Below, in pieces: positions 42,306-49,951 of a stretch of 64,000 nucleotides of DNA. The position numbers and the translations under genes are program-made. How positions within the stretch are numbered: position 1 is the stretch's first letter; every line of letters begins with the position of its first letter. The notes under the pieces are model-generated. The model made no database searches. It saw nothing but the letters and a program-made list of their open reading frames with translations, and had not been told where the DNA came from. The stretch is from Halodesulfovibrio aestuarii (GTDB lineage: Bacteria; Desulfobacterota; Desulfovibrionia; Desulfovibrionales; Desulfovibrionaceae), in assembly GCF_050571805.1 (NCBI RefSeq), contig NZ_CP192219.1; one strand, written 5' to 3'.

Positions 42306-43769
42306 TTATTCCCAGTATGCAGCTCGTTCATCCCGCTGTTTTTTGATTAGCTCAAGAGCCGACGTCTGTTCTTGGGTCGTAGCAAGAGCCTCGGCTTTTT
42401 TGATATGATATGCTGTTTTTTTGGGGTCATTGCGATAGAGCGCACTGTAAGCAAGATGTAGATGACCATTAAATTGATCACCACTTTGTCCGAGCATTTT
42501 GCCGTAGAAAAAATGTACTTCTGAATCTTCAGGTAGTTTCCGTAAAATTTTTTGGTAGTAGGACCCTGCTGATTTTGAATCACCCTTGTCATTAAGCAAA
42601 CGGGCATAGAAAAACAGTGTCATTAAATCTTCAGGATTGCGTACCGCGGCTTTTTGAAGCAAGAAAATTGCTTTATTAGTATCACCCTTGGTGTAGTGGA
42701 ATCTACCTGCTTCTCGAAGGATCAGGTAGTCTTTGGGTGCATCTTTTACTGCTTTATCAAAATATTCTGCTGCTTCCTTAACTTTATTAACTCTGGCTGC
42801 GGCGATACCTCGCCCCATGAGAATGATTGGTGTTTGTTCTTGTTTAGAGAAATAGGTAAGGGCAGTATTCGGGTCAGTAAAACGCGAGCGCACAAGAATC
42901 TGCACTCGTTTAAAGCGGATGTCATCTTCAGGACGGCTTTGCATATCCTTTGGTAAAGAGGCAACCCGTCCTGCCAGGTAATCCTGACGTTCTTCTACTG
43001 CGGGGTGAGTAGACAGATAGGAAGGCATGTTGGAGCCGGATTCCCATTTGCGTCTGCGGATTTTTTCAAAGCTGTTGGACAACCCGTTAGGGTTATATCC
43101 TGCATCAGTAAGGTAAATCAGACCCATTTGGTCTGCTTCCCGTTCGTCCTCACGACTATAGTTGAGTAAAGCAGCCTGACCTGCCGCCATTGAGCCGGTA
43201 ATAAGGCCGCTGGTAACTTCAGACCCGCTCTCTGTTGTTGCACCAAGTACGGCACCTGCAAGCATCCCGACAAGACTCATTAGTTGAACTTTTTGCGATT
43301 TTTCGATGCGTTTGGCAATGTGACGTTGTGTGATATGCGCAAGTTCGTGAGCAAGAACTCCTGCAAGTTCGGATTCATGTTCCATTTCCAGCAGCATTCC
43401 TGTGTGGACAAATACGTAACCACCCGGCACGGCAAATGCGTTCAGGGTGTCGTTTACAATTACATTAATTTCAAAAGGGAAAGGCTGGGGAGGGATGTTT
43501 TTCTGGAGTCTGTCCAGAACTCCTTCGACGTAGGACACTATTTCAGGGTCTTCAAGAATAGGCATTCTGGATTTGATGAGAATGCTGAATTTTTTGCCAA
43601 GTTCAACTTCATCTTTTACGCCGAATTTGCCAAACGTATCAAGAATATTGGCTTTTGCAAGATGAACAGGAGGCAATAGAATAAAAAGCACTGCAACAAA
43701 AGCGCACAAGAGGTTCTTCCAGAATGAAGTTTGTGTCATTGTATGATTATGCTGCAGTGCTTTTTTCAT
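42306..43769 (-). CDS. Secreted M48-family metalloprotease with TPR repeats (BepA-like)
   Basis: A 487-residue periplasmic zinc protease that, by similarity to BepA, would assist or degrade outer-membrane proteins during assembly. An N-terminal signal (hydrophobic stretch about residues 23-40) leads to the protease domain with HELAH (about 135) and the third ligand in EREADQMGL (about 205). The C-terminal half (about 280-460) has repeated TPR-like helices. The ATG at 43769 lies 2 bases after the cysS stop; a second ATG 10 codons later is an alternative. It ends the rpiB-cysS unit. Confidence 0.9.
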   Translation of the reverse strand: MKKALQHNHTMTQTSFWKNLLCAFVAVLFILLPPVHLAKANILDTFGKFGVKDEVELGKKFSILIKSRMPILEDPEIVSYVEGVLDRLQKNIPPQPFPFEINVIVNDTLNAFAVPGGYVFVHTGMLLEMEHESELAGVLAHELAHITQRHIAKRIEKSQKVQLMSLVGMLAGAVLGATTESGSEVTSGLITGSMAAGQAALLNYSREDEREADQMGLIYLTDAGYNPNGLSNSFEKIRRRKWESGSNMPSYLSTHPAVEERQDYLAGRVASLPKDMQSRPEDDIRFKRVQILVRSRFTDPNTALTYFSKQEQTPIILMGRGIAAARVNKVKEAAEYFDKAVKDAPKDYLILREAGRFHYTKGDTNKAIFLLQKAAVRNPEDLMTLFFYARLLNDKGDSKSAGSYYQKILRKLPEDSEVHFFYGKMLGQSGDQFNGHLHLAYSALYRNDPKKTAYHIKKAEALATTQEQTSALELIKKQRDERAAYWE

Positions 43770-43771
43770 AG

Positions 43772-45229
43772 TTAGATTACATCCCATACCGGGCCGGAAG
43801 GTGTATCTCGTACATCTACGCCCAGTTCGGTAAGTTTTTCGCGAATAGTATCAGCAGCTTCAAAATCCTTGTTTTTACGGGCTTCAAGGCGCTGAGCCAT
43901 GAGTTCTTCGATAGCATCGATAGAAATGTTTTTGCGAGTAGCACGCTTGAGTTTGAGATCCTGCAGGAATGTTTCCGGTGCAAGAGCAAACAGACCGAGC
44001 ACTTCGCTCCATTTGATAAAGTCAGCGATAAAGCTTTCAAAAAGGGCTTTGGCTCCTTCACTTTTACGCATTGCTTTATCTTCTATGACGCGGTTCATAA
44101 GGCGAACAAGAGAGAAGATATGGCCGGTAGCACCGGCAGTGTTCATATCATCAGCCATGGCTGCATCAAATGCTGCACTTTGTTCTTTGTATTCGTTTGT
44201 AATGTCTTCAGGCAGAGCTGACTTGCTCCACTTAGACTTGTTTAACTCGTTCAGAACAGCAAGCTTTGTTTCATAAATACGTTTGATGCTCTTTTCGGCC
44301 TCATCCATAGCAATAAAGCTGAAGTCAATCGGGCTACGGTAGTGCTTAGTGAGCAAGAAGAAACGAAGTACTTCTGGAAGATATGATTCCAGAATATCAC
44401 GGATGGTTTTAAAGTTTCCGAGAGATTTGGACATCTTTTCAGAATCAATTTGTACAAAACCATTATGAACCCAGTAGCGTGCCATTTCTTTTTCAGTTGC
44501 AGCTTCACTTTGGGCTATTTCGTTTTCATGATGCGGGAAGATAAGATCAAGTCCACCACCGTGGATGTCCAAAGGCAGCGGCATGTGCCGATGGCTCATT
44601 GCAGAACATTCAATATGCCAGCCAGGACGACCTGGCCCCCAAGGGCTTTCCCATGAAGGTTCTCCTGGTTTTGCACCTTTCCAGAGAGCAAAATCGAGTG
44701 GATCTTCTTTTTCGTCACCCGGAGCAATGCGAGCGCCGGAGCGCATGTCATTAACATCACGACCGGAAAGCTTGCCGTAGTCTTTGAATTCACGAACACG
44801 GAAATATACGTCACCGGATTCAGTGGAATATGCTTTGCCTTTTGCAATGAGATTTTCACACATTGCAATCATATCGTCGATATGCTCAGTACATTTCGGT
44901 TCAATGTCGGCACGGAGGACGTTAAGTGAATCCATATCTTCGTAGAAGGTTTGGATGTACTTTTCAGCGACTTCTTTGCTGCTCAAGCCCTCTTCGTTAG
45001 CACGTTTGATGATTTTATCATCAACGTCCGTGAAGTTACGTGCGAAGAGAACTTCAAGACCAGTACTGCGAAGGTAACGAACAAGAACATCAAAAACCAC
45101 TGCAGATCGAGCGTGACCAATGTGACAAAGATCGTACGCGGTAATGCCGCATACATACATATTCACTTTGCCTTCAGTAAGAGGAATAAACGCTTCTTTC
45201 TTGTGTGTCAGAGTATTATAGAGCTGCAT
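43772..45229 (-). CDS. cysS: Cysteine-tRNA ligase
   Basis: Class I synthetase charging tRNA-Cys, 485 residues. The zinc ligand Cys is in YVCGITAYD (about residue 28), the HIGH-type motif HIGHARS lies at about 37-43, FNIQCSAM-type sequence here reads HIECSAMS (about 206) and KMSKSLGNF lies near 265. The C-terminal anticodon part is intact. The ATG at 45229 was selected from family length; upstream in-frame sequence overlaps rpiB. It lies 16 bases after rpiB. Confidence 0.96.
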   Translation of the reverse strand: MQLYNTLTHKKEAFIPLTEGKVNMYVCGITAYDLCHIGHARSAVVFDVLVRYLRSTGLEVLFARNFTDVDDKIIKRANEEGLSSKEVAEKYIQTFYEDMDSLNVLRADIEPKCTEHIDDMIAMCENLIAKGKAYSTESGDVYFRVREFKDYGKLSGRDVNDMRSGARIAPGDEKEDPLDFALWKGAKPGEPSWESPWGPGRPGWHIECSAMSHRHMPLPLDIHGGGLDLIFPHHENEIAQSEAATEKEMARYWVHNGFVQIDSEKMSKSLGNFKTIRDILESYLPEVLRFFLLTKHYRSPIDFSFIAMDEAEKSIKRIYETKLAVLNELNKSKWSKSALPEDITNEYKEQSAAFDAAMADDMNTAGATGHIFSLVRLMNRVIEDKAMRKSEGAKALFESFIADFIKWSEVLGLFALAPETFLQDLKLKRATRKNISIDAIEELMAQRLEARKNKDFEAADTIREKLTELGVDVRDTPSGPVWDVI

Positions 45230-45245
45230 GGTCGTGCTATTCCTT

Positions 45246-45680
45246 CTACGCTTTGTCGAACTGGTCAATGCGACGCTGGTGACGGCCGCCTTCAAATTCG
45301 GTTTCAAGGAAAATTTCTGCAAGATTTATGGCAACGCCGGGGCCAGTAACTCGTTCTCCAAGGCAAAGTACATTTGCGTTGTTGTGCTGACGGGTAAGGC
45401 GGGCATGAAATTCGTTAGTTGCAAGCGCAGCGCGAATGCCAGGAATACGGTTGGCAGCCATAGACATGCCGATGCCAGTGCCGCAAATAAGGATACCAGG
45501 CGCGTTTTTTTCCAGAACCTTTTCACACACTTTTTCTGCGTACATCGGATAATCTGTGCTTTCGGTGGAGTAGCATCCTAAGTCTTCAACATCGTAACCA
45601 TTTTTAGTAAGATGTTCTACGATGACAACTTTAAGGGCAAAGCCGCCATGATCCGCACCGATAAATACTTTCTTAGACAT
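45246..45680 (-). CDS. rpiB: Ribose 5-phosphate isomerase B
   Basis: Interconverts ribose-5-phosphate and ribulose-5-phosphate. The 144-residue protein has IGADHGGFALK (about residues 7-17), GILICGTGIGMSMAANR with the catalytic Cys (about 66) and RQHNNANVLCLG (about 97-108). RpiB feeds the pentose phosphates needed by prs, encoded 5 kb away. The start at 45680 is preceded by AGAGGTAAT. It heads rpiB-cysS-M48 protease. Confidence 0.95.
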   Translation of the reverse strand: MSKKVFIGADHGGFALKVVIVEHLTKNGYDVEDLGCYSTESTDYPMYAEKVCEKVLEKNAPGILICGTGIGMSMAANRIPGIRAALATNEFHARLTRQHNNANVLCLGERVTGPGVAINLAEIFLETEFEGGRHQRRIDQFDKA

Positions 45681-45716
45681 TATTACCTCTATGTTACTGG
45701 CGGCGTAATCGCCGAG

Positions 45717-46025
45717 TTATGCGTCCTGTTTATGCGCTTCTTTAAGGCGCGCTATTTCTTCTTTTAAGAAGCTGATCTGTTTTGCTGCACTGGTCATTTC
45801 AAAAGATGGAGTAGCAGGCTTCTCCTCATTTTTTTCAAGGTGGTAGGAAGTCACCTTGCCGAGTGCTGCATACTCTTGCTCTAATCGCTTTTCAAGCTGC
45901 TTTATCTCAAAAGAATGAAGAATATCAGAAAACATGCGTTTTATATTTTGTTTCCAGACAGAAATACCAAAGCAAAGGTTTTCAAAAACAGATTTTTCTT
46001 TTTTAGGTGCAGAAGTGTCAGACAT
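45717..46025 (-). CDS. Small coiled-coil protein of unknown function
   Basis: A 102-residue cytosolic-looking protein with Lys-rich N-terminus, a central helix (about residues 18-60, EIKQLEKRLEQEYAALGK) and a C-terminal coiled coil (SFLKEEIARLKEAHK). GAGGGG lies 4-5 bases before the ATG at 46025. It sits between the LolB-like lipoprotein and rpiB on the same strand. No domain family is recognised. Confidence 0.8.
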   Translation of the reverse strand: MSDTSAPKKEKSVFENLCFGISVWKQNIKRMFSDILHSFEIKQLEKRLEQEYAALGKVTSYHLEKNEEKPATPSFEMTSAAKQISFLKEEIARLKEAHKQDA

Positions 46026-46128
46026 GATCCCCTCGTGTAATTTGCAATGCTGTTCAGTAGATTATTATAGTTACGTTTTTTTAGCTGGGAGAAACTGTAA
46101 TCATGGCACAATAAAAATATGTTATGTG

Positions 46129-46944
46129 CTACTGCATGGGTCTTATTGGTTCAAGTTTAGTATCAGGAGGCAAAACGAGCTGTAGCGCCTTAGGATCAAA
46201 AGGGCTGACCGGAATTGTGCGGTCTTTTATTAAAAAAAGTGCACTTCGTTCTGTTCCGGCTAGTACTCTTATCTTGGTAGGCTGCCTGTCCTTATATTTC
46301 TCAAAAGAAATAGACATAGATTTATCTTTTTGCTCCCAAACAACAGGAAGTCCTTGTTTATTTAAGACAAGGACGCCATTCGTCAACTTTTGTGACGTAT
46401 TTTTATTACTTACCGGTGTAGAAAATGTATACGCAATATTCGCAGCGCCTTCGACGTATGCGGTGTCATATGTTGTCGGGAAGAGCTTTGTGTAATTGCC
46501 GCGCAAGAGCGCTATAATATCCTGAACAGACACAGGAATCGGCAGTCCCATGCGCACTAACAGGTCCTGCCCGGAATCAGAGTAGACAGCGCGTTTGCTA
46601 TCTGGCTCGTAAATGATTGATTGTAAATTACTCATACGCAAACTGGCAACGATAGAGCCAAATGGACCGATGATGTCTATTCGGACAGGAGCAGCACCGT
46701 TTCCCCACATGATCAGAGAAGCGCGGTTGCTGGTCTCCGATGTTTTAAACCGAAAGGAAGAACGGATACTGAAGGGTTGTGAGGTTGGGTTTCGTCTGGC
46801 GTTTGCAAGGTATTTTGCCCATACCTGTTCTGCTTCTGTTTGCGTTGCCTGCTGGTCTATACGGATTTGCGGTGCATGTTGCGCACACGCACTTAGTAAA
46901 AAAATGCAGAAGACTACAGAAGCCAGACGAAGTAGCCTTTTCAT
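46129..46944 (-). CDS. LolB-like outer-membrane lipoprotein (DUF4292-type)
   Basis: A 271-residue lipoprotein with lipobox LLSAC (Cys about 20). After it, the pattern of antiparallel beta strands (FSIRSSFRFKTSE, ASLIMWGN..VRIDIIGPFGSIVASL) resembles the LolA/LolB/DUF4292 barrel that binds lipoprotein acyl chains. A LolB role is therefore possible. The ATG at 46944 overlaps the TPR gene stop by one base (TGATG), with AAGGAG 5 bases before, so it is translationally coupled to that gene. An ATG one codon earlier sits too close to the ribosome site. Confidence 0.78.
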   Translation of the reverse strand: MKRLLRLASVVFCIFLLSACAQHAPQIRIDQQATQTEAEQVWAKYLANARRNPTSQPFSIRSSFRFKTSETSNRASLIMWGNGAAPVRIDIIGPFGSIVASLRMSNLQSIIYEPDSKRAVYSDSGQDLLVRMGLPIPVSVQDIIALLRGNYTKLFPTTYDTAYVEGAANIAYTFSTPVSNKNTSQKLTNGVLVLNKQGLPVVWEQKDKSMSISFEKYKDRQPTKIRVLAGTERSALFLIKDRTIPVSPFDPKALQLVLPPDTKLEPIRPMQ

Positions 46945-48623
46945 CATAACTCCTTGAGTTTTTGTTTAATTAACTCTGGATTACTGTGACCATTGAGTGC
47001 ACGTGTGTAGCCTTTTCGGGCTTCTGTTTTATTTCCACGTTTTTTTGCAATGTCACCATAATGTTCCCAAATAGCAGGGTCACTTGTTCCAAGAGTTACG
47101 GCTTGGGTTATATATGTCCATGCGTTTTTGTAGTCATCACGTAAAAAATAAACCCACGCTAACGAATCGAGAATATATGGTTGGCCCGGAGCAAGGTTTG
47201 CAGCTGTGCGAACCAGCACTAAAGCCCGGTCAAGATCTTTTCCCATTTCTGCAAGAGTGTAGCCGACAAAGTTAAGTGCCTTGAAATATTCTGGGTCATC
47301 GCTGATGATTTGTTCCATAATCTCCAGAGCACGTTTTTTATCACCAAGAGAGTGGTAAATAGAACCCTTGGTGAACAGCAATTCTTGATCATTGGGCCAG
47401 ATGGTGAGAGCTGAATTTATAGTTTTTAATGCATCTTTTGGACGCTTAGCTACCATAAGCAGTTCGGTTTCCAACTCAAGGATAAAGCGGCTTCTAGGGT
47501 CGTGTTTGCGGGCAGACTGTACCAGTTTGATGGCTTCATCTGTTTTTCCTAACTCGTATAAAAGGCGGCTTCTAAACTCTAAGCTTTTTGTCCAGCTTGG
47601 GTTGTCTCGAGGGATATTGTTAAGAAGCTTTAATGCTTTGTTTAGGTCTTTTTCATATTCGAAAGCGATGAGGGCAAGGTGAAAGAAGACTTCAGCCGGC
47701 TGTTTAGCTTTAGCAAACGGCTCAAGCATTACTTTGGCTTCTTTGTAAAATCCTTCATTAATGAAAATTGTAGCTGCTTCCAATGTAAAGTCGTCAGAGT
47801 CAGGACCAATTTCTACAAGTTCAAGAGCCTTAGCGAGGTGGTTGAGCTTAAGATTTAAGTTGATAAGGCGTAACCAACTTACTTCGTTAGAAGTATCTAC
47901 AGTGATAAGCTGTTCGTATGCTTGTTCGGCAAGAACATAATCTTGTTTTCGTTCGTATAACCGTGCCAGTTCTGACCATGCTTCCAACGAGGTGTCTTTC
48001 TGGTCTGTCACGGCCAGTAATTCTTTTTCCGCATCATCATACTTTTTTAACTGTATGAGTGCCTTAGCGAGAAATAGACGAGTGATAGGCGAGCGATGTG
48101 CCTCTTTGCTTTCCCGAAATGCGTCAACTGCTTCAGGATATTTTTCGCTGTCGAAGTACAATAATCCGATTGCACGGAATGCGTCATCAGATTGAGAGTG
48201 GTCTTCCAGATATTTCCTGACTACTCCAACAGCTTCATCCAGTTTATTTTCCAGTCTGTAAGACTCTGCTTTAAGCAGCACCATTTGAAAGTTATCAGGG
48301 AAAGCTTTAGTGCCTTTAGTAGCTATCTTGCGAGCAGTAAGCGTTTTATCGTTACGTAGATAAAAGTTAATTGCTTCTATATAAATTTCAGGCGGTGGTG
48401 ACAGTGTGAGGAGTTTTGTAAGCGCATTTTTAGCTCCGCTGTAGTCATTTTCTCTCGATGCATCTTCAAAGAGCAGGTAGTAGTAAGTCGTAGCAGCTTC
48501 AGTATTAAGTATTCCGGAAGGTGCTGACTGCGTTTCAGGCATAGTTGTAGCACATCCAGAGGCGAGCAACAGCGCGCAGCAGAATATGATAACAGAACGA
48601 AAGCGTTTGTTATTTGTACGCAT
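46944..48623 (-). CDS. TPR-repeat lipoprotein
   Basis: A 559-residue lipoprotein with lipobox LASGC (Cys about 24), followed by about twelve tetratricopeptide repeats over residues 55-545. TPR solenoids form protein scaffolds; with the coupled LolB-like gene it may act in envelope biogenesis. It follows rpoH on the same strand after a 50-base gap. The start at 48623 has no good ribosome site, so the precise N-terminus is less certain than the lipobox. Confidence 0.85.
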   Translation of the reverse strand: MRTNNKRFRSVIIFCCALLLASGCATTMPETQSAPSGILNTEAATTYYYLLFEDASRENDYSGAKNALTKLLTLSPPPEIYIEAINFYLRNDKTLTARKIATKGTKAFPDNFQMVLLKAESYRLENKLDEAVGVVRKYLEDHSQSDDAFRAIGLLYFDSEKYPEAVDAFRESKEAHRSPITRLFLAKALIQLKKYDDAEKELLAVTDQKDTSLEAWSELARLYERKQDYVLAEQAYEQLITVDTSNEVSWLRLINLNLKLNHLAKALELVEIGPDSDDFTLEAATIFINEGFYKEAKVMLEPFAKAKQPAEVFFHLALIAFEYEKDLNKALKLLNNIPRDNPSWTKSLEFRSRLLYELGKTDEAIKLVQSARKHDPRSRFILELETELLMVAKRPKDALKTINSALTIWPNDQELLFTKGSIYHSLGDKKRALEIMEQIISDDPEYFKALNFVGYTLAEMGKDLDRALVLVRTAANLAPGQPYILDSLAWVYFLRDDYKNAWTYITQAVTLGTSDPAIWEHYGDIAKKRGNKTEARKGYTRALNGHSNPELIKQKLKEL

Positions 48624-48673
48624 AATAAGAATCCATAATTAGGGGTAGAAGTTTGGGGCTGTTGGAAGTACCC

Positions 48674-49729
48674 CTAGCGCTGAATCCAATCTTTAGAAAA
48701 GTCTTTAATTTCTTTAAACAAATAGTCTCTAATTTTTTGCAACAATCGTGCTTCAATTTGTCTGACGCGTTCCCGGGTAATTTCGAATTTTTCTCCGATT
48801 TCTCGCAGCGTAACCGGGTCATCAGATAATAGTCTTTTATGAAGAATCTCAAGCTCTTTATCGTTAAAGGTGTGCTCAATTTCATTAATCTTTTGTGTAA
48901 GCATTTCTGCCATTTGATGATCTGAAAGCACATCTTCAATACCTGGGCCAAGTGCAGGAAGAAAGTCCATTCTCGTTGCGCCGCCTGCGTCATCACCAAT
49001 CGGGATGTTGAGGGACATATCAGAAGCATCCAGGCGTTGTTCCATTTCAATAACCTGTTCTTCTGATACATTGAGTTTTTTAGACAAAGTTGCGGCGTCA
49101 GGATCAAATCCTTGAGAGATAAGGCGTTGTCGTTCTTTATTGAGGTTGTAGAAAAGTTTTCGTTGGGCTTGTGTGGTTCCAACTTTAACAAGTCTCCAGT
49201 TATCCATAATAAATTTAAGGATGTATGCCTTAATCCAGAACGATGCGTAGTAGGAAAACTTAATTCCTTTGTCTGGGTCAAATTTGTTAACGGCACGCAT
49301 GAGCCCCACGTTCCCTTCCTGAATGAGGTCAAGGACGTTTTGCATCCAACGGCGTTGAAAGTCCATTGCGATTTTAACAACAAGGCGGAGATGGGAGGAA
49401 ACAAGACGAAAAGCTGCATCAGAGTCGTTGTGCTCTTGCACGCGCTTGGCTAGTTCAAACTCTTCATCAGGTTTGAGCATAGGAAACTTGCTAATTTCCC
49501 GCAAGTACATGCTTAGAGAGTCTGTAGATCGTGTGCGGGCGCTAGTACTTTTATCAACGAAGACTGGCAATGTGTCAGGAATTTCATTTTCGTCTTCTTT
49601 TGTAATATCGATAACAGGATCAATATCTAAGTTTTCCTCTTCGTCAGAATCTTCCATATCAAGAAGTTCGACTTCGGCAGCGTTTTGGTCTTTAAGGGAA
49701 TTCTTAGTTTTTTCTGTAGATTTGGTCAT
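48674..49729 (-). CDS. rpoH: RNA polymerase heat-shock sigma factor (RpoH-like)
   Basis: A sigma-70-family factor of 351 residues: region 2 with DLIQEGNVGLMRAVNKFD (about residues 130-147), the RpoH-typical box QRKLFYNLNKER (about 185-196), region 3 with LNVSEEQVIEMEQRL and region 4 with VTLREIGEKFEITRERVRQIE. The QRKLF box points to sigma-32 rather than the housekeeping factor. An acidic N-terminal extension (about residues 15-60) is longer than in E. coli RpoH. The ATG at 49729 has AGGA upstream. The TPR-lipoprotein gene follows. Confidence 0.88.
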   Translation of the reverse strand: MTKSTEKTKNSLKDQNAAEVELLDMEDSDEEENLDIDPVIDITKEDENEIPDTLPVFVDKSTSARTRSTDSLSMYLREISKFPMLKPDEEFELAKRVQEHNDSDAAFRLVSSHLRLVVKIAMDFQRRWMQNVLDLIQEGNVGLMRAVNKFDPDKGIKFSYYASFWIKAYILKFIMDNWRLVKVGTTQAQRKLFYNLNKERQRLISQGFDPDAATLSKKLNVSEEQVIEMEQRLDASDMSLNIPIGDDAGGATRMDFLPALGPGIEDVLSDHQMAEMLTQKINEIEHTFNDKELEILHKRLLSDDPVTLREIGEKFEITRERVRQIEARLLQKIRDYLFKEIKDFSKDWIQR

Positions 49730-49763
49730 AATCCTGTATTTGTATAATACCTTATAGCTTAGC

Positions 49764-49776
49764 ATAAACACTGTTG
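49764..49776 (-). repeat. 13-base motif shared by rpoH and hynB upstream regions
   Basis: ATAAACACTGTTG (plus-strand reading) occurs here and at 8284-8296, 35 and 54 bases upstream of rpoH and hynB. Around it, ACTGT-TGTTAC-ACAGT forms an inverted pair. It could be chance or a shared promoter element. Confidence 0.3.
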
Positions 49777-49917
49777 TTACACAGTATCTATGTCTGGTTA
49801 ACTGTGTGGATACATGCTATTTAGCAATGTAAACCATATAGTTTTTGTTTGTTCTTTTCAATGTTTTTCAGTAGAGCATTACTTTCTTAAATTGGTGATC
49901 TAGTGCCCAGTGTGGCG

Positions 49918-49923
49918 TATAAT
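49918..49923 (+). promoter_or_regulatory. Candidate -10 box of the metH-like gene
   Basis: An exact TATAAT 28 bases before the GTG start. No good -35 hexamer lies at 16-18 bases, so activation or an alternative spacing is possible. Confidence 0.35.
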
Positions 49924-49951
49924 ACTTTTGGGATATGTTTAGGAGTTGTTT

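Noticed and set aside
49730..49951. SAM or cobalamin riboswitch upstream of the metH-like gene
   Set aside because: No paired helices or conserved cores are seen, and a TATAAT box lies only 28 bases before the start.
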